Shown: in pieces, positions 7,990 through 15,987 of the stretch
How the letters are laid out: each line of letters begins with the position of its first letter
Position numbering within the stretch: position 1 is the first letter of the stretch
NCBI GenBank assembly: GCA_035707965.1
Contig: DASSTJ010000120.1
Coordinates: forward strand, 1 to 37,090
Length of the DNA: 37,090 nucleotides
Direction: 5' to 3'
Origin: DASSTJ01 sp035707965
GTDB lineage: Bacteria; Actinomycetota; Actinomycetes; Actinomycetales; Angustibacteraceae
The notes under the pieces: generated by a model
Database searches by the model: none
What the model saw: only the letters and a program-made list of their open reading frames with translations
Told to the model about the DNA's origin: nothing
Program-made: the position numbers and the translations under genes

Positions 7990-9042
7990 TCAGCCGTCGA
8001 GCGTGATGACGACCTTGACGTCCTCGTCCCGCGCGTCGAACGCCTCGGCGAAGCGCTCGAGCGGCACCCGGCGGGTGATGAGCCGGCCCAGCCAGTCGAC
8101 GTCCGCCTTGGCGAGCACCTCCGCGGCCTTGGCGTAGTGGCTGAGGTTGGCGTTGACGGAGCCCACGACGCAGTCGTTCTCCAGCACGATCTCGCGGTTG
8201 ATCGTGCCCGCCTCGACCGTCAGCTTGCGGCCCAGCGGCGAGACGCCGGTGAGGCAGACGATCCCGTAGGACGCCGTGCCCGCCATCGCGTCGAAGACCA
8301 CCTGGCCGACTCCGGTCGCCTCGATGAGGACTCCGGGCTTCACCCTGTCCATGACCTGGTCGACCGGGTCGCTGTGGTACGTCGCGCCGAGGTCGGCGAC
8401 CAGCCGCGGCTTGGGCCCGTCGGAGACGATGTCGAGCACGTGCACGTCCAGCCCGCGCTGCACGCCGATGAGTGCGGCCAGCAGACCGATCGGCCCGGCG
8501 CCGGTGACGAGCACGGTCTTCGGCTCGAACCAGGCCCGGCCGCCGACGCCGTCGACCTGGTCCCACGCCTTCGCGACGACCGTGGTCGGCTCCATCAGCA
8601 TGCCGACGTGCTCGAGCCCGGGGTCGAGCTTGACGACGTAGTCCTTGTCGACGCACCAGGACTGGCTCCCGTAGCCGTGCAGCTGCTTGATGCCCCGCTC
8701 GGTGTACTCGCCGTTGCGGCACATGTCGAACTCGCCGTGCGCGCAGGCCCCGCAGGGCACGGGGTCGGGACGACGGACCACCCCGACCACGAGATCCCCC
8801 TTGGCGAAGTCGCTCCCCGCCGGAGCGGCGCGCACCCGGCCGAGCGACTCGTGGCCGATGACGAGCCGCTCGGAGCCCTCGGGAGCCCAGCCGTACTCAC
8901 CGGCGGCGATCTCCTTGTCGGTGCCGCACACACCGATGGCCAGGCCGTCGACGAGCAGGTCGTCCGGTCCGGCCTGAGGGTCGTCGACGTCCGTGACGTC
9001 CAGCGACCCCTTCTGCAGCGGTGTCACGGTGAGTGCCCTCAT
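7990..9042 (-). CDS. Glucose 1-dehydrogenase (zinc-dependent MDR family)
   Basis: 350-residue medium-chain dehydrogenase of the archaeal/actinobacterial glucose-dehydrogenase type, oxidising glucose to gluconolactone with NAD(P)+. Catalytic zinc region: C39 and T41 in GVCGTDKE, H64-E65 in IGHESLG. Structural zinc region: C97, C100 and C108 in PCGACAHGEFDMC. LMEPTTVVAKAW is a family signature of this dehydrogenase group, followed by a Rossmann motif VTGAGPIGLLAA. The start is ATG with GGAGGACC upstream. It lies 86 bp downstream of the GH15 gene on the same strand, which suggests that glucose released by GH15 is its substrate. Other polyol or sugar substrates cannot be excluded. Confidence 0.85.
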   Translation of the reverse strand: MRALTVTPLQKGSLDVTDVDDPQAGPDDLLVDGLAIGVCGTDKEIAAGEYGWAPEGSERLVIGHESLGRVRAAPAGSDFAKGDLVVGVVRRPDPVPCGACAHGEFDMCRNGEYTERGIKQLHGYGSQSWCVDKDYVVKLDPGLEHVGMLMEPTTVVAKAWDQVDGVGGRAWFEPKTVLVTGAGPIGLLAALIGVQRGLDVHVLDIVSDGPKPRLVADLGATYHSDPVDQVMDRVKPGVLIEATGVGQVVFDAMAGTASYGIVCLTGVSPLGRKLTVEAGTINREIVLENDCVVGSVNANLSHYAKAAEVLAKADVDWLGRLITRRVPLERFAEAFDARDEDVKVVITLDG

Positions 9043-9128
9043 GCCGGTCCTCCTTGGTGGTGGGGCGTGCTGTCATGGCTGGTGGGGAGCAGCTGGTCGG
9101 CGGCGGGAGGTCGGCGACGTGCCGCAGC

Positions 9129-10949
9129 TCACCCGTCGTGCTTGCTCTCCTGCTCCTGCGCCCAGGCCGGCTCAGCCCCGGACAGGTGTCGCGCGGTGTT
9201 GACGAGCCCGACGTGGCTGTACGCCTGAGGCGTGTTGCCCAGCGCGCGCTGGCACGAGCCGTCGTACTCCTCGCTCAGCAGGCCGACGTCGTTGCGCAGG
9301 TCGAGCAGGCGCTCGAAGAGCTGCTCGCCCTCGTCGTGCCGGCCGATGCCGTGCAGGGCGCTGGCGAGCCAGAAGGTGCAGGCGAGGAAGGATCCCTCGG
9401 TGCCTGGCAGGCCGTCAGCGTCGTCGGCCTCCGGCCGGTAGCGCAGGACGAACCCGTCCTGGCAGAGCTCGCGCTGGACCGCGTCCACGGTGCCCACGAC
9501 CCGCTCGTCGTCCCAGGGCAGGAACCCGACCCGCGGGATCATCAGCAGCGCGGCGTCGAGGCCCTTCGAGCCGTAGAACTGCGTGAACGTGTGGCGGTCG
9601 GAGTCGTAGCCCTTCTGGCAGACCTGGTCGTGGATCTGCGCACGGATCGACATCCACTTGTCGAGCGGTCCCTCGCGGCCGAACCGCTCGATCGCCTGCA
9701 CGCCCCGGTCGAAACCGGCCCACGCCATCACCTTCGAGTGCACGAACTGCTGGCGCGGTCCGCGCATCTCCCAGAGCCCGTTGTCTGGCTGGTCCCACCC
9801 GCCCTCCAGGTACTCGAGCAGCGCGCACTGGAGGTCCCAGGCGCTCTCCTCGGGGGCCAGGCCCGCCTCACGAGAGACGTGGAGCCCATCGAGCACCTCG
9901 CCCCAGACGTCGAGCTGCAGCTGCTTGGACGCGGCGTTGCCGACGCGCACGGGCCGAGAGCCCTCGTAACCGTCGAGCCAGTCGAGCGTGAACTCCGGGA
10001 GCCGCCGATGGCCCTCGATGCCGTACATGATCTGGAGGTCCGCCGGGTCGCCGGCGACCGCCCGCAGCAGCCACTCGCGCCACTCCTTGGCCTCGCTGTC
10101 GAAGCCGGTGCCCATGAGGGCCTGGAGGGTGAACGTGGCGTCGCGCAGCCAGCAGAAGCGGTAGTCCCAGTTGCGCGGCCCGCCGAGCTGCTCGGGCAAC
10201 GAGGTCGTGGCGGCGGCGACGATTCCACCGGTCGGCCGGTAGGTGAGTGCCTTGAGCGTGATGAGCGACCGACGGACGGCGGAGTCCCACTTGCCGTCGT
10301 AGCGGAAGCTGCTCATCCAGTCGGTCCAGAACTTCTCGGTGTCCCGGACGGCGTGGTGCGGGTTCACCGGCGGAGGCGGCGGGTCGTACGACGGGGCGTA
10401 CGTCAGCACGAAGGGCACGTCGTCGCCCTCGGTCACCTCGAACTCGGCGCACGACGTCAGGTGCTCGCCGTGCAGTTCGACCGGCGTATCGATCCACACC
10501 GAGTCCGGGCCTGCGACACCGACGAGGCGTCCGTGGGAGTCGTCCCCCTTGGGCCGGTGCATCCACGGCACGATGTTGCCGTAGTCGAAGCGCAGCCTCA
10601 GGTCGACTCGCATCCGGACCTTGCCGGACACGCCCTGGACGATGCGCACGAGGTCAGCCGCCTCACCGCGAGGTGGCATGGCGTCGACCACGCGCACGGT
10701 GCCGCCGCACGTCTCCCACTCGGTCTCGAGGACCAGGGTGTCACCGCGGTACCGGCGCCGGGTGCAGGTGCCGCCCGACGTCGGAGCGATGCGCCAGAAG
10801 CCGTTGTCCTCCGTGCCGACCAGCGACGCGAAGCACGCGGAGCTGTCGAACCTCGGCAGGCACAACCAGTCGACCGACCCGTCCTTGCCGACGAGAGCGG
10901 CGGTGTGCAGATCGCCCAGAAGGGCGTAGTCCTCGATGAGGCTGGCCAC
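9129..10949 (-). CDS. Glycoside hydrolase family 15 (glucoamylase/trehalase-like)
   Basis: 606-residue cytoplasmic GH15 enzyme without a signal peptide. The N-terminal beta-sandwich (about 1-210) opens with LIEDYALLGDLHTAALVGKDGSVDWLC, the trehalase-like N-domain signature of actinobacterial GH15. The (alpha/alpha)6 catalytic domain follows: NWDYRFCWLRDATFTL at 260-275, probable acid E394 in DNGLWEMRG and probable base E560/E561 in LLSEEYDG, then PQAYSHVGLVNTA. Characterised mycobacterial homologues hydrolyse trehalose; the absence of a secretion signal fits a cytosolic substrate such as trehalose or a maltooligosaccharide. The start is GTG with AGGAGGT. The glucose dehydrogenase follows on the same strand. 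Confidence 0.9.
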   Translation of the reverse strand: MASLIEDYALLGDLHTAALVGKDGSVDWLCLPRFDSSACFASLVGTEDNGFWRIAPTSGGTCTRRRYRGDTLVLETEWETCGGTVRVVDAMPPRGEAADLVRIVQGVSGKVRMRVDLRLRFDYGNIVPWMHRPKGDDSHGRLVGVAGPDSVWIDTPVELHGEHLTSCAEFEVTEGDDVPFVLTYAPSYDPPPPPVNPHHAVRDTEKFWTDWMSSFRYDGKWDSAVRRSLITLKALTYRPTGGIVAAATTSLPEQLGGPRNWDYRFCWLRDATFTLQALMGTGFDSEAKEWREWLLRAVAGDPADLQIMYGIEGHRRLPEFTLDWLDGYEGSRPVRVGNAASKQLQLDVWGEVLDGLHVSREAGLAPEESAWDLQCALLEYLEGGWDQPDNGLWEMRGPRQQFVHSKVMAWAGFDRGVQAIERFGREGPLDKWMSIRAQIHDQVCQKGYDSDRHTFTQFYGSKGLDAALLMIPRVGFLPWDDERVVGTVDAVQRELCQDGFVLRYRPEADDADGLPGTEGSFLACTFWLASALHGIGRHDEGEQLFERLLDLRNDVGLLSEEYDGSCQRALGNTPQAYSHVGLVNTARHLSGAEPAWAQEQESKHDG

Positions 10950-11022
10950 GCTGACCTCCTGGGAACCGGTGCTCCTCCCACTTTCGCAAGCACCCGGCCG
11001 GTCCGCAGGTCGAGCGCGGTCG

Positions 11023-12801
11023 TCAGGCGTAGGTGCGGAAGCCTCGGCCCGTCTTGCGTCCGAGGTAACCCGCGGTGACCAGCTGCTCGAGCAGCGGCGC
11101 CGGCGAGTACCCGCGCTCGCGGAACTCCAGGTAGAGCTCGCGCTGGATCGCCTGGGCGACGTCGAGGCCGACCACGTCGAGCAGCTCGAAGGGCCCCATC
11201 GGGTAACCGCAGCCCGTCTTCATCGCCGTGTCGATGTCGTCGACGTCCGCGTAGTGCGCCTCGACCATCTTCACGGCGTCGTTGAGGTACGGGAACAGCA
11301 GCGCGTTGACGATGAAGCCCGAACGATCGGTGCAGGTGACCGGGTGCTTGCCCAGTCGCCGGCAGAGGTGGACGACGGTGTCCACCACGTCGTCCGCCGT
11401 GCTCACCGTCGAGACGACCTCGACGAGCTTCATCACCGGAGCCGGGTTGAAGAAGTGCATGCCGACGACGTCGCGCGGACGCTTCGTCGCGGCGGAGCAC
11501 TCGACCACGGGCAGGGACGACGTGGTGGTGGCGAGGATGGCCCCCGGCCGGCAGATCTCGTCAAGGTTCTCGAACAGGGCCTGCTTCACGCTGAGCTCCT
11601 CGACGACGGCCTCGACCACGAGGTCGCGGTCGCGCAGGTCGTCGAGCTTGGTGCTGCCGGTGATGCGGCCGACGGCGGCGTCACGCTCCTCGGCGGTGAT
11701 CTTGTTGCGCTGCACGGCCTTCTCGAGACTCTTGGCGACGGCCTGCTGCACCCGGGAGACCTTCTCCTGACCCCGGGCGACGAAGAGGACGTCGTAGCCG
11801 GCCTTGGCGAACACCTCCACGATGCCGGTCGCCATGGTGCCCGACCCGACGACACCGACCCGCTGCACCGGCCGCAGCTGCGCTGCGGACTCGTCCACGG
11901 GCGCCGGCGTGTGCTCGTCGTCCACCACGGTGCTCGAACCCGGCTTCGCGTACGTGTAGAAGCCGCGGCCGGACTTGCGGCCCCGCAGACCCGCCGTGAC
12001 CATCTGCTTGATGATCGGCGAGGGGGCGTGGAGGCGGTCGCGCCCCTGCTTGTACATCGTGTCGAGGATCTCGTACGCGGTGTCGAGCCCGATGAGGTCC
12101 ATGAGGGCCAGCGGACCCATCGGCAGACCGCAGCCGAGCTGCATGGCGGCGTCGATGTCCTCACGGCTCGCGTACCTCGACTCCAGCATGCTCACGGCGT
12201 GGTTGAGGTAGCCGAAGAGCAGCGCGTTGGCGATGAACCCGGCCTTGTCGCCGATGACGACAGGCATCTTGCCGAGCCGCTCCGCCAGCGCCACCACGTC
12301 CGCGACGACGTCGTCCTCGGTGACGACCGTGCGGATGACCTCGACGAACTTCAGCACGGGCGCCGGGTTGAAGAAGTGCATGCCAACGACCCGGCGCGGG
12401 TTGTGCGTGGCGACGGAGATCTCCGTGACCGACAGGCTCGACGTGTTGGTCGCCAAGATCGCGTCGGGCCGGACGATCGAGTCGAGCTTGCCGAAGATCT
12501 CGCGCTTGAGGTCGAGGTGCTCGGGCACCGCCTCGACGACGAGGTCGCAGGCCGCCATGGCGTCGAGCGCGCTCGCGAAGGTCACGCGCCCGACGAGCTC
12601 GGCCTGCTGCTCCGCGGTCAGCTTGCCGCGCGAGACGGCCCGACCGGTGGACTGCGCCAGGTGCTCCCGGCCCCGCTGCAGGCCGGCCTCGTCGGCCTCG
12701 ACCGCGACGACGTCGAGCCCGTTGCGGGCGAACACCTCCACGATGCCGGCACCCATGGTGCCCAGCCCGACCACGCCGATCGTCCTCAGCTCACGCGCCA
12801 T
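11023..12801 (-). CDS. Tandem-domain 3-hydroxyacyl-CoA (3-hydroxybutyryl-CoA) dehydrogenase
   Basis: 592-residue protein made of two complete 3-hydroxyacyl-CoA dehydrogenase units in tandem (about 1-287 and 313-592) joined by an acidic linker. It oxidises/reduces 3-hydroxyacyl-CoA/acetoacetyl-CoA with NAD(P). Unit 1: GLGTMG, NTSS (S121), GMHFFNPAPV (H142, E154), N192. Unit 2: GSGTMA (third Gly replaced), TTSS, GMHFFNPAPV (H449, E461), N499. Catalytic residues are kept in both halves. The double form occurs in several Actinobacteria. It may serve beta-oxidation or the acetoacetyl-CoA to 3-hydroxybutyryl-CoA step of the EMC route. The ATG at 12801 has AGGAGG 10 nt upstream. Divergent from the LLM gene. 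Confidence 0.94.
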   Translation of the reverse strand: MARELRTIGVVGLGTMGAGIVEVFARNGLDVVAVEADEAGLQRGREHLAQSTGRAVSRGKLTAEQQAELVGRVTFASALDAMAACDLVVEAVPEHLDLKREIFGKLDSIVRPDAILATNTSSLSVTEISVATHNPRRVVGMHFFNPAPVLKFVEVIRTVVTEDDVVADVVALAERLGKMPVVIGDKAGFIANALLFGYLNHAVSMLESRYASREDIDAAMQLGCGLPMGPLALMDLIGLDTAYEILDTMYKQGRDRLHAPSPIIKQMVTAGLRGRKSGRGFYTYAKPGSSTVVDDEHTPAPVDESAAQLRPVQRVGVVGSGTMATGIVEVFAKAGYDVLFVARGQEKVSRVQQAVAKSLEKAVQRNKITAEERDAAVGRITGSTKLDDLRDRDLVVEAVVEELSVKQALFENLDEICRPGAILATTTSSLPVVECSAATKRPRDVVGMHFFNPAPVMKLVEVVSTVSTADDVVDTVVHLCRRLGKHPVTCTDRSGFIVNALLFPYLNDAVKMVEAHYADVDDIDTAMKTGCGYPMGPFELLDVVGLDVAQAIQRELYLEFRERGYSPAPLLEQLVTAGYLGRKTGRGFRTYA

Positions 12802-12992
12802 CGCGTCCGTCCTCCTGCGCTCGTCGTGCTCCTCGCCCGGAATCCTCGCAGACGACGGCGTGCTGGTCCCGAGCCCGGCGCGTGAGGCGCACCACGCTCG
12901 GCCACGACGGCGTCGGCCGGTCGGCAGGGCCGCTGCTCACACCAGTCGGCAGACCGGGAATGAACTGGATCGCCGGGCCGTTCGACGAGGTA

Positions 12993-13006
12993 GTTGAATG
13001 CGCAAC
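12993..13006. promoter_or_regulatory. Palindrome GTTG-N6-CAAC upstream of the LLM gene
   Basis: GTTGAATGCGCAAC lies 25 bp before the preferred ATG at 13031, in the 229-bp space between divergent genes. It could be a regulator site, but arms of 4 bp are short. Confidence 0.3.
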
Positions 13007-13030
13007 CATCCCGACCGAATCGAGGCGAGC

Positions 13031-14251
13031 ATGCAGTTCGGCATCTTCACCGTGGGCGACGTGACCGTCGACCCCACGACCGGCCGCCCGCCGACCGAGC
13101 ACGAGCGGATCAAGGCCATGGTCGCCATCGCGAAGAAGGCCGAGGAGGTGGGCCTCGACGTGTTCGCGACCGGCGAGCACCACAACCCGCCGTTCGTGCC
13201 GTCGTCCCCCACGACGATGCTCGGCTTCATCGCCGCCCAGACCGAGCGGATCGTCCTGTCGACGGCCACGACACTCATCACCACGAACGACCCGGTGAAG
13301 ATCGCTGAGGACTACTCGATGCTGCAGCACCTGGCCGACGGCCGCGTCGACCTCATGATGGGTCGCGGCAACACCGGGCCCGTCTACCCGTGGTTCGGCA
13401 AGGACATCCGCGACGGCATCGACCTGGCGATCGAGAACTACGCCCTGCTGCACCGCTTGTGGCGCGAAGACGTCGTCACCTGGCAGGGCCGCTTCCGGAC
13501 GCCGCTGCAGTCGTTCACCGCGACGCCCCGGCCCCTCGACGGCGTGCCGCCGTTCGTGTGGCACGGCTCCATCCGCAGCCCCGAGATCGCGGAGCAGGCG
13601 GCCTACTACGGCGACGGCTTCTTCCACAACACCATCTTCTGGCCCCTGGAGCACACGAAGCGCATGGTCCAGCTCTACCGCCGCCGCTTCGAGTTCTACG
13701 GGCACGGCAAGGCCGACCAGGCGATCGTGGGGCTCGGCGGACAGGTCTTCATGCGCTCCAGCAGCCAGGACGCGGTACGCGAGTTCCGGCCCTACTTCGA
13801 CGTCGCGCCGGTGTACGGCCACGGCCCATCGCTCGAGGACTTCACGCGCGAGACGCCGCTCACCGTGGGCAGCCCGCAGCAGGTCATCGAGCGCTACGCC
13901 AGCATGCGCGAGCACGTCGGGGACTACCAGCGCCAGCTCTTCCTCATGGACCACGCCGGCCTGCCGCTCAAGACCGTGCTCGAGCAGCTCGACCTGCTCG
14001 GCGAAGAGGTCGTGCCGGTGCTCCGCCGGGAGATGACGGTCGGCCGACCGGCGCACGTGCCGGACGCGCCCACCCACGCGTCGCTCGTCGCCGCGGCCGG
14101 TGGCCCGCACGACAGCTCGGTGCACGCGGTGGACGACGTCACCGGCCGGAGCCCGGAGGCCGGCACTCCGGCCAGCCCGACCGACGACCCGACCGACGAC
14201 CCGACCGACGACCCGACCGACGGCCGTCCGACGCTGGAGCTGGTGCGATGA
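13031..14251 (+). CDS. LLM class flavin-dependent oxidoreductase, CE1758-type
   Basis: Luciferase-like monooxygenase (TIM barrel, uses reduced FMN). The core begins MQFGIFTVGDVTVDPTTGRPPTEHERIK, as in the CE1758 family, so I prefer the ATG at 13031 over an in-frame ATG at 12998 that falls inside a palindrome. Characteristic stretches: ATGEHHNPPF, GRGNTGPVYPWFGKDIRDGI and PPFVWHGSIRSPEIAEQAAYYGDGFFHN. From about residue 345 a non-conserved, Ala/Pro/Asp-rich tail of ~60 residues includes four consecutive PTDD/PTDG units. The stop overlaps the next start (ATGA), so the partner FMN reductase is translationally coupled. The substrate is unknown. Confidence 0.9.
   Translation: MQFGIFTVGDVTVDPTTGRPPTEHERIKAMVAIAKKAEEVGLDVFATGEHHNPPFVPSSPTTMLGFIAAQTERIVLSTATTLITTNDPVKIAEDYSMLQHLADGRVDLMMGRGNTGPVYPWFGKDIRDGIDLAIENYALLHRLWREDVVTWQGRFRTPLQSFTATPRPLDGVPPFVWHGSIRSPEIAEQAAYYGDGFFHNTIFWPLEHTKRMVQLYRRRFEFYGHGKADQAIVGLGGQVFMRSSSQDAVREFRPYFDVAPVYGHGPSLEDFTRETPLTVGSPQQVIERYASMREHVGDYQRQLFLMDHAGLPLKTVLEQLDLLGEEVVPVLRREMTVGRPAHVPDAPTHASLVAAAGGPHDSSVHAVDDVTGRSPEAGTPASPTDDPTDDPTDDPTDGRPTLELVR
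14177..14224 (+). repeat. 12-bp tandem repeat, 4 copies, inside the LLM gene
   Basis: Unit CCGACCGACGAC repeated at 14177, 14189, 14201 and 14213 (last copy ends in GGC). It encodes Pro-Thr-Asp-Asp repeats in the C-terminal tail; the 12-bp unit keeps frame when copy number changes. Confidence 0.9.
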
Positions 14252-14874
14252 GCCGCTCGCTCGCGGTCGTCTCCGCCGGCCTGAGCCAGCCGTCGTCGAC
14301 GCGGCTGCTGGCCGACCGGCTGGCGGAGGCCGCTGTCACGGCACTGCGCGGACGCACGGACGACGACGTCGAGGTGGCCGTGGTCGAGCTGCGCGACATC
14401 GCGCACGAGCTCACGGACAACCTGCTGACCGGCTTCCCGCCAGCGCGCCTGCGCGGGGCCGTCGACGCCGTGCTCGGCGCTGACGGCCTGGTGGCCGTCA
14501 CGCCGATCTTCAACGGCTCCTACAGCGGACTGTTCAAGACGTTCTTCGACGTGCTCGAGGAGGGCTCGCTCGAGGGCACGCCGGTGCTGGTCGGCGCCAC
14601 CGGCGGCACAGCGCGACACTCGCTCGCGCTGGAGTTCGCCGTCCGGCCGATGTTTGCCTACCTGCGCTCGGACGTCGTGCCCACGGCGGTCTTCGCCGCG
14701 TCCGAGGACTGGGGTGCCACCGGTGCGCAGGGCGGCCTGGACCGTCGGGTCGGACGGGCCGGCGCCGAGCTCGCGGCCGCCGTCGCGGCTCGCGAGCCGT
14801 CGCGCCACCGCTCCGTGGTGGCGGACGCGTTCGACGACCCGGTGCCGTTCGAGGAGCTGCTCAAGCGCGGCTGA
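14248..14874 (+). CDS. LLM-partnered NADPH-dependent FMN reductase, CE1759-type
   Basis: 208-residue flavodoxin-like FMN reductase. The N-terminal phosphate-binding loop is SAGLSQPSSTRLLADRL; the second flavin loop is VTPIFNGSYSGLFKTFFD at about 88-105, followed by LVGATGGTARHSLALE. It should supply FMNH2 to the monooxygenase encoded immediately upstream; the two genes overlap by ATGA. Such LLM/reductase duos are a defined pair in Actinobacteria. No other genes share the unit; a three-arm hairpin region follows. Confidence 0.9.
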   Translation: MSRSLAVVSAGLSQPSSTRLLADRLAEAAVTALRGRTDDDVEVAVVELRDIAHELTDNLLTGFPPARLRGAVDAVLGADGLVAVTPIFNGSYSGLFKTFFDVLEEGSLEGTPVLVGATGGTARHSLALEFAVRPMFAYLRSDVVPTAVFAASEDWGATGAQGGLDRRVGRAGAELAAAVAAREPSRHRSVVADAFDDPVPFEELLKRG

Positions 14875-14890
14875 CAAGCCAACGTGCGGC

Positions 14891-14971
14891 GATGGGTGCG
14901 GTCCACCTGGCTGCGATCACGACCACCACACCGCACCCATCCCTGCACACCTCGTGAAGCGATGGGTGCGG
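14891..14971. terminator. Three-arm inverted repeat between convergent genes
   Basis: GATGGGTGCGGT at 14891-14902 is complementary to ACCGCACCCATC at 14930-14941, and GATGGGTGCGG recurs at 14961-14971. The central arm can pair with either flank, one hairpin serving each direction of the convergent pair. Confidence 0.55.
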
Positions 14972-14984
14972 GCGTCGGTGTGGC

Positions 14985-15200
14985 TCAGGACGCGCGAGCG
15001 CCGATGCGCAGCTCGTCGAGCAGCTCACCGGTGGCCGCTGCCACGGCCTCGACGGCCCGCTCGAACGCCTCCGTGTTGGCCCGGCTCGGTGCGCGGAAGC
15101 CGCTGATCTTGCGCACGTACTGCAACGCGGCGGCGTGCACGTCGTCCGACGACGCCTGCTCGACGTACGGGGGACGCAACGTCTTGATGCTCCGGCACAT
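14985..15200 (-). CDS. DUF2277 family protein
   Basis: 71-residue protein starting MCRSIKTLRPPYVEQASSDD, the N-terminal signature of DUF2277, followed by AALQYVRKISGFRAPS and a helical C-terminus. Function unknown; small, soluble, no metal motif. The start at 15200 is supported by the conserved N-terminus and by TACGGT exactly 6 nt upstream (leaderless), although the frame stays open to a GTG at 15239. Head to head with nucS, with only 53 bp between start codons, so the promoters are closely packed. Confidence 0.88.
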   Translation of the reverse strand: MCRSIKTLRPPYVEQASSDDVHAAALQYVRKISGFRAPSRANTEAFERAVEAVAAATGELLDELRIGARAS

Positions 15201-15206
15201 GGCACG

Positions 15207-15212
15207 ACCGTA
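15207..15212 (-). promoter_or_regulatory. -10 box (TACGGT) of the DUF2277 gene, leaderless arrangement
   Basis: TACGGT on the minus strand ends 6 nt before the ATG at 15200; there is no Shine-Dalgarno. Confidence 0.5.
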
Positions 15213-15239
15213 GCCCGGGAGACGCGCCCGGGCACCCAC

Positions 15240-15245
15240 TATCGT
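15240..15245 (+). promoter_or_regulatory. -10 box (TATCGT) of nucS
   Basis: TATCGT lies 8 nt before the GTG at 15254, with no Shine-Dalgarno, so transcription should begin at the start codon. Confidence 0.5.
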
Positions 15246-15253
15246 GACTGCTC

Positions 15254-15949
15254 GTGCGCCTCGTCATCGCCCGTTGCTCGGTGGACTACGTCGGTCGGCT
15301 CACCGCCCACCTGCCGCTCGCCACGAGGCTCCTGCTCGTCAAGGCGGACGGCAGCGTGCTGGTGCACTCCGACGGCGGCTCCTACAAGCCCCTCAACTGG
15401 ATGAGCCCGCCCTGCCGCCTGGCCGTCACGGACCCGTCGGACGTCGACGCCCTCGAGGGCGTCACGCAGACCTGGACGGTGGAGCACACGAAGACCGGCG
15501 ACCACCTCGTCATCCGCGTGCACGAGGTGCTGCACGACACCGACCACGAGCTCGGCGTCGACCCCGGCCTGGTGAAGGACGGCGTGGAGGCGCACCTGCA
15601 GCAGCTGCTCGCCGAGCAGATCGAGACCCTGGGCGCCGGCTACTCCCTGGTCCGACGCGAGTACATGACGGCGATCGGGCCGGTCGACATCCTCTGCCGC
15701 GACGCCCAGGGCGCCAGCGTGGCCGTCGAGATCAAGCGCCGTGGCGAGATCGACGGCGTGGAGCAGCTGACCCGCTACCTCGAGCTGATGAACCGGGACC
15801 CCCTGCTGGCACCGGTGAGCGGCGTGTTCGCCGCGCAGGAGATCAAGCCACAGGCCCGCACGCTGGCGGTCGACCGCGGCATCCGCTGCGTCACCCTCGA
15901 CTACCACGCCCTCCGCGGCGCCGACGACGTCGAGTCACGCCTCTTCTGA
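15254..15949 (+). CDS. nucS: Mismatch-specific endonuclease NucS (EndoMS)
   Basis: 231-residue RecB-type nuclease that cuts DNA at mismatches in organisms lacking MutS/MutL (Actinobacteria, Archaea). The N-terminal DNA-binding/dimerisation domain starts RLVIARCSVDYVGRL. The catalytic PD-(D/E)xK core is at D145 (GPVDILCRD), E159 and K161 (VAVEIKRRG), followed by GVEQLTRYLELM. The C-terminus ends in ESRLF, matching the RLF-type sliding-clamp-binding tail of actinobacterial NucS. The start is GTG without a Shine-Dalgarno, probably leaderless. nagA follows 38 bp downstream on the same strand; divergent from DUF2277. Confidence 0.96.
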   Translation: MRLVIARCSVDYVGRLTAHLPLATRLLLVKADGSVLVHSDGGSYKPLNWMSPPCRLAVTDPSDVDALEGVTQTWTVEHTKTGDHLVIRVHEVLHDTDHELGVDPGLVKDGVEAHLQQLLAEQIETLGAGYSLVRREYMTAIGPVDILCRDAQGASVAVEIKRRGEIDGVEQLTRYLELMNRDPLLAPVSGVFAAQEIKPQARTLAVDRGIRCVTLDYHALRGADDVESRLF

Positions 15950-15987
15950 CGGCTCGGCCGTCACGCCCGCCGACGAACGGAGGACCG

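Noticed and set aside
10936..12885. Plus-strand open frame of about 649 codons opposite the tandem dehydrogenase
   Set aside because: No recognisable domain, skewed composition, fully antisense to a clear gene.
12998..13030. Upstream ATG (12998) as the monooxygenase start
   Set aside because: Adds 11 residues not typical of the family, and the codon lies inside a palindrome; the ATG at 13031 begins the conserved MQFGIFTVGDVT.
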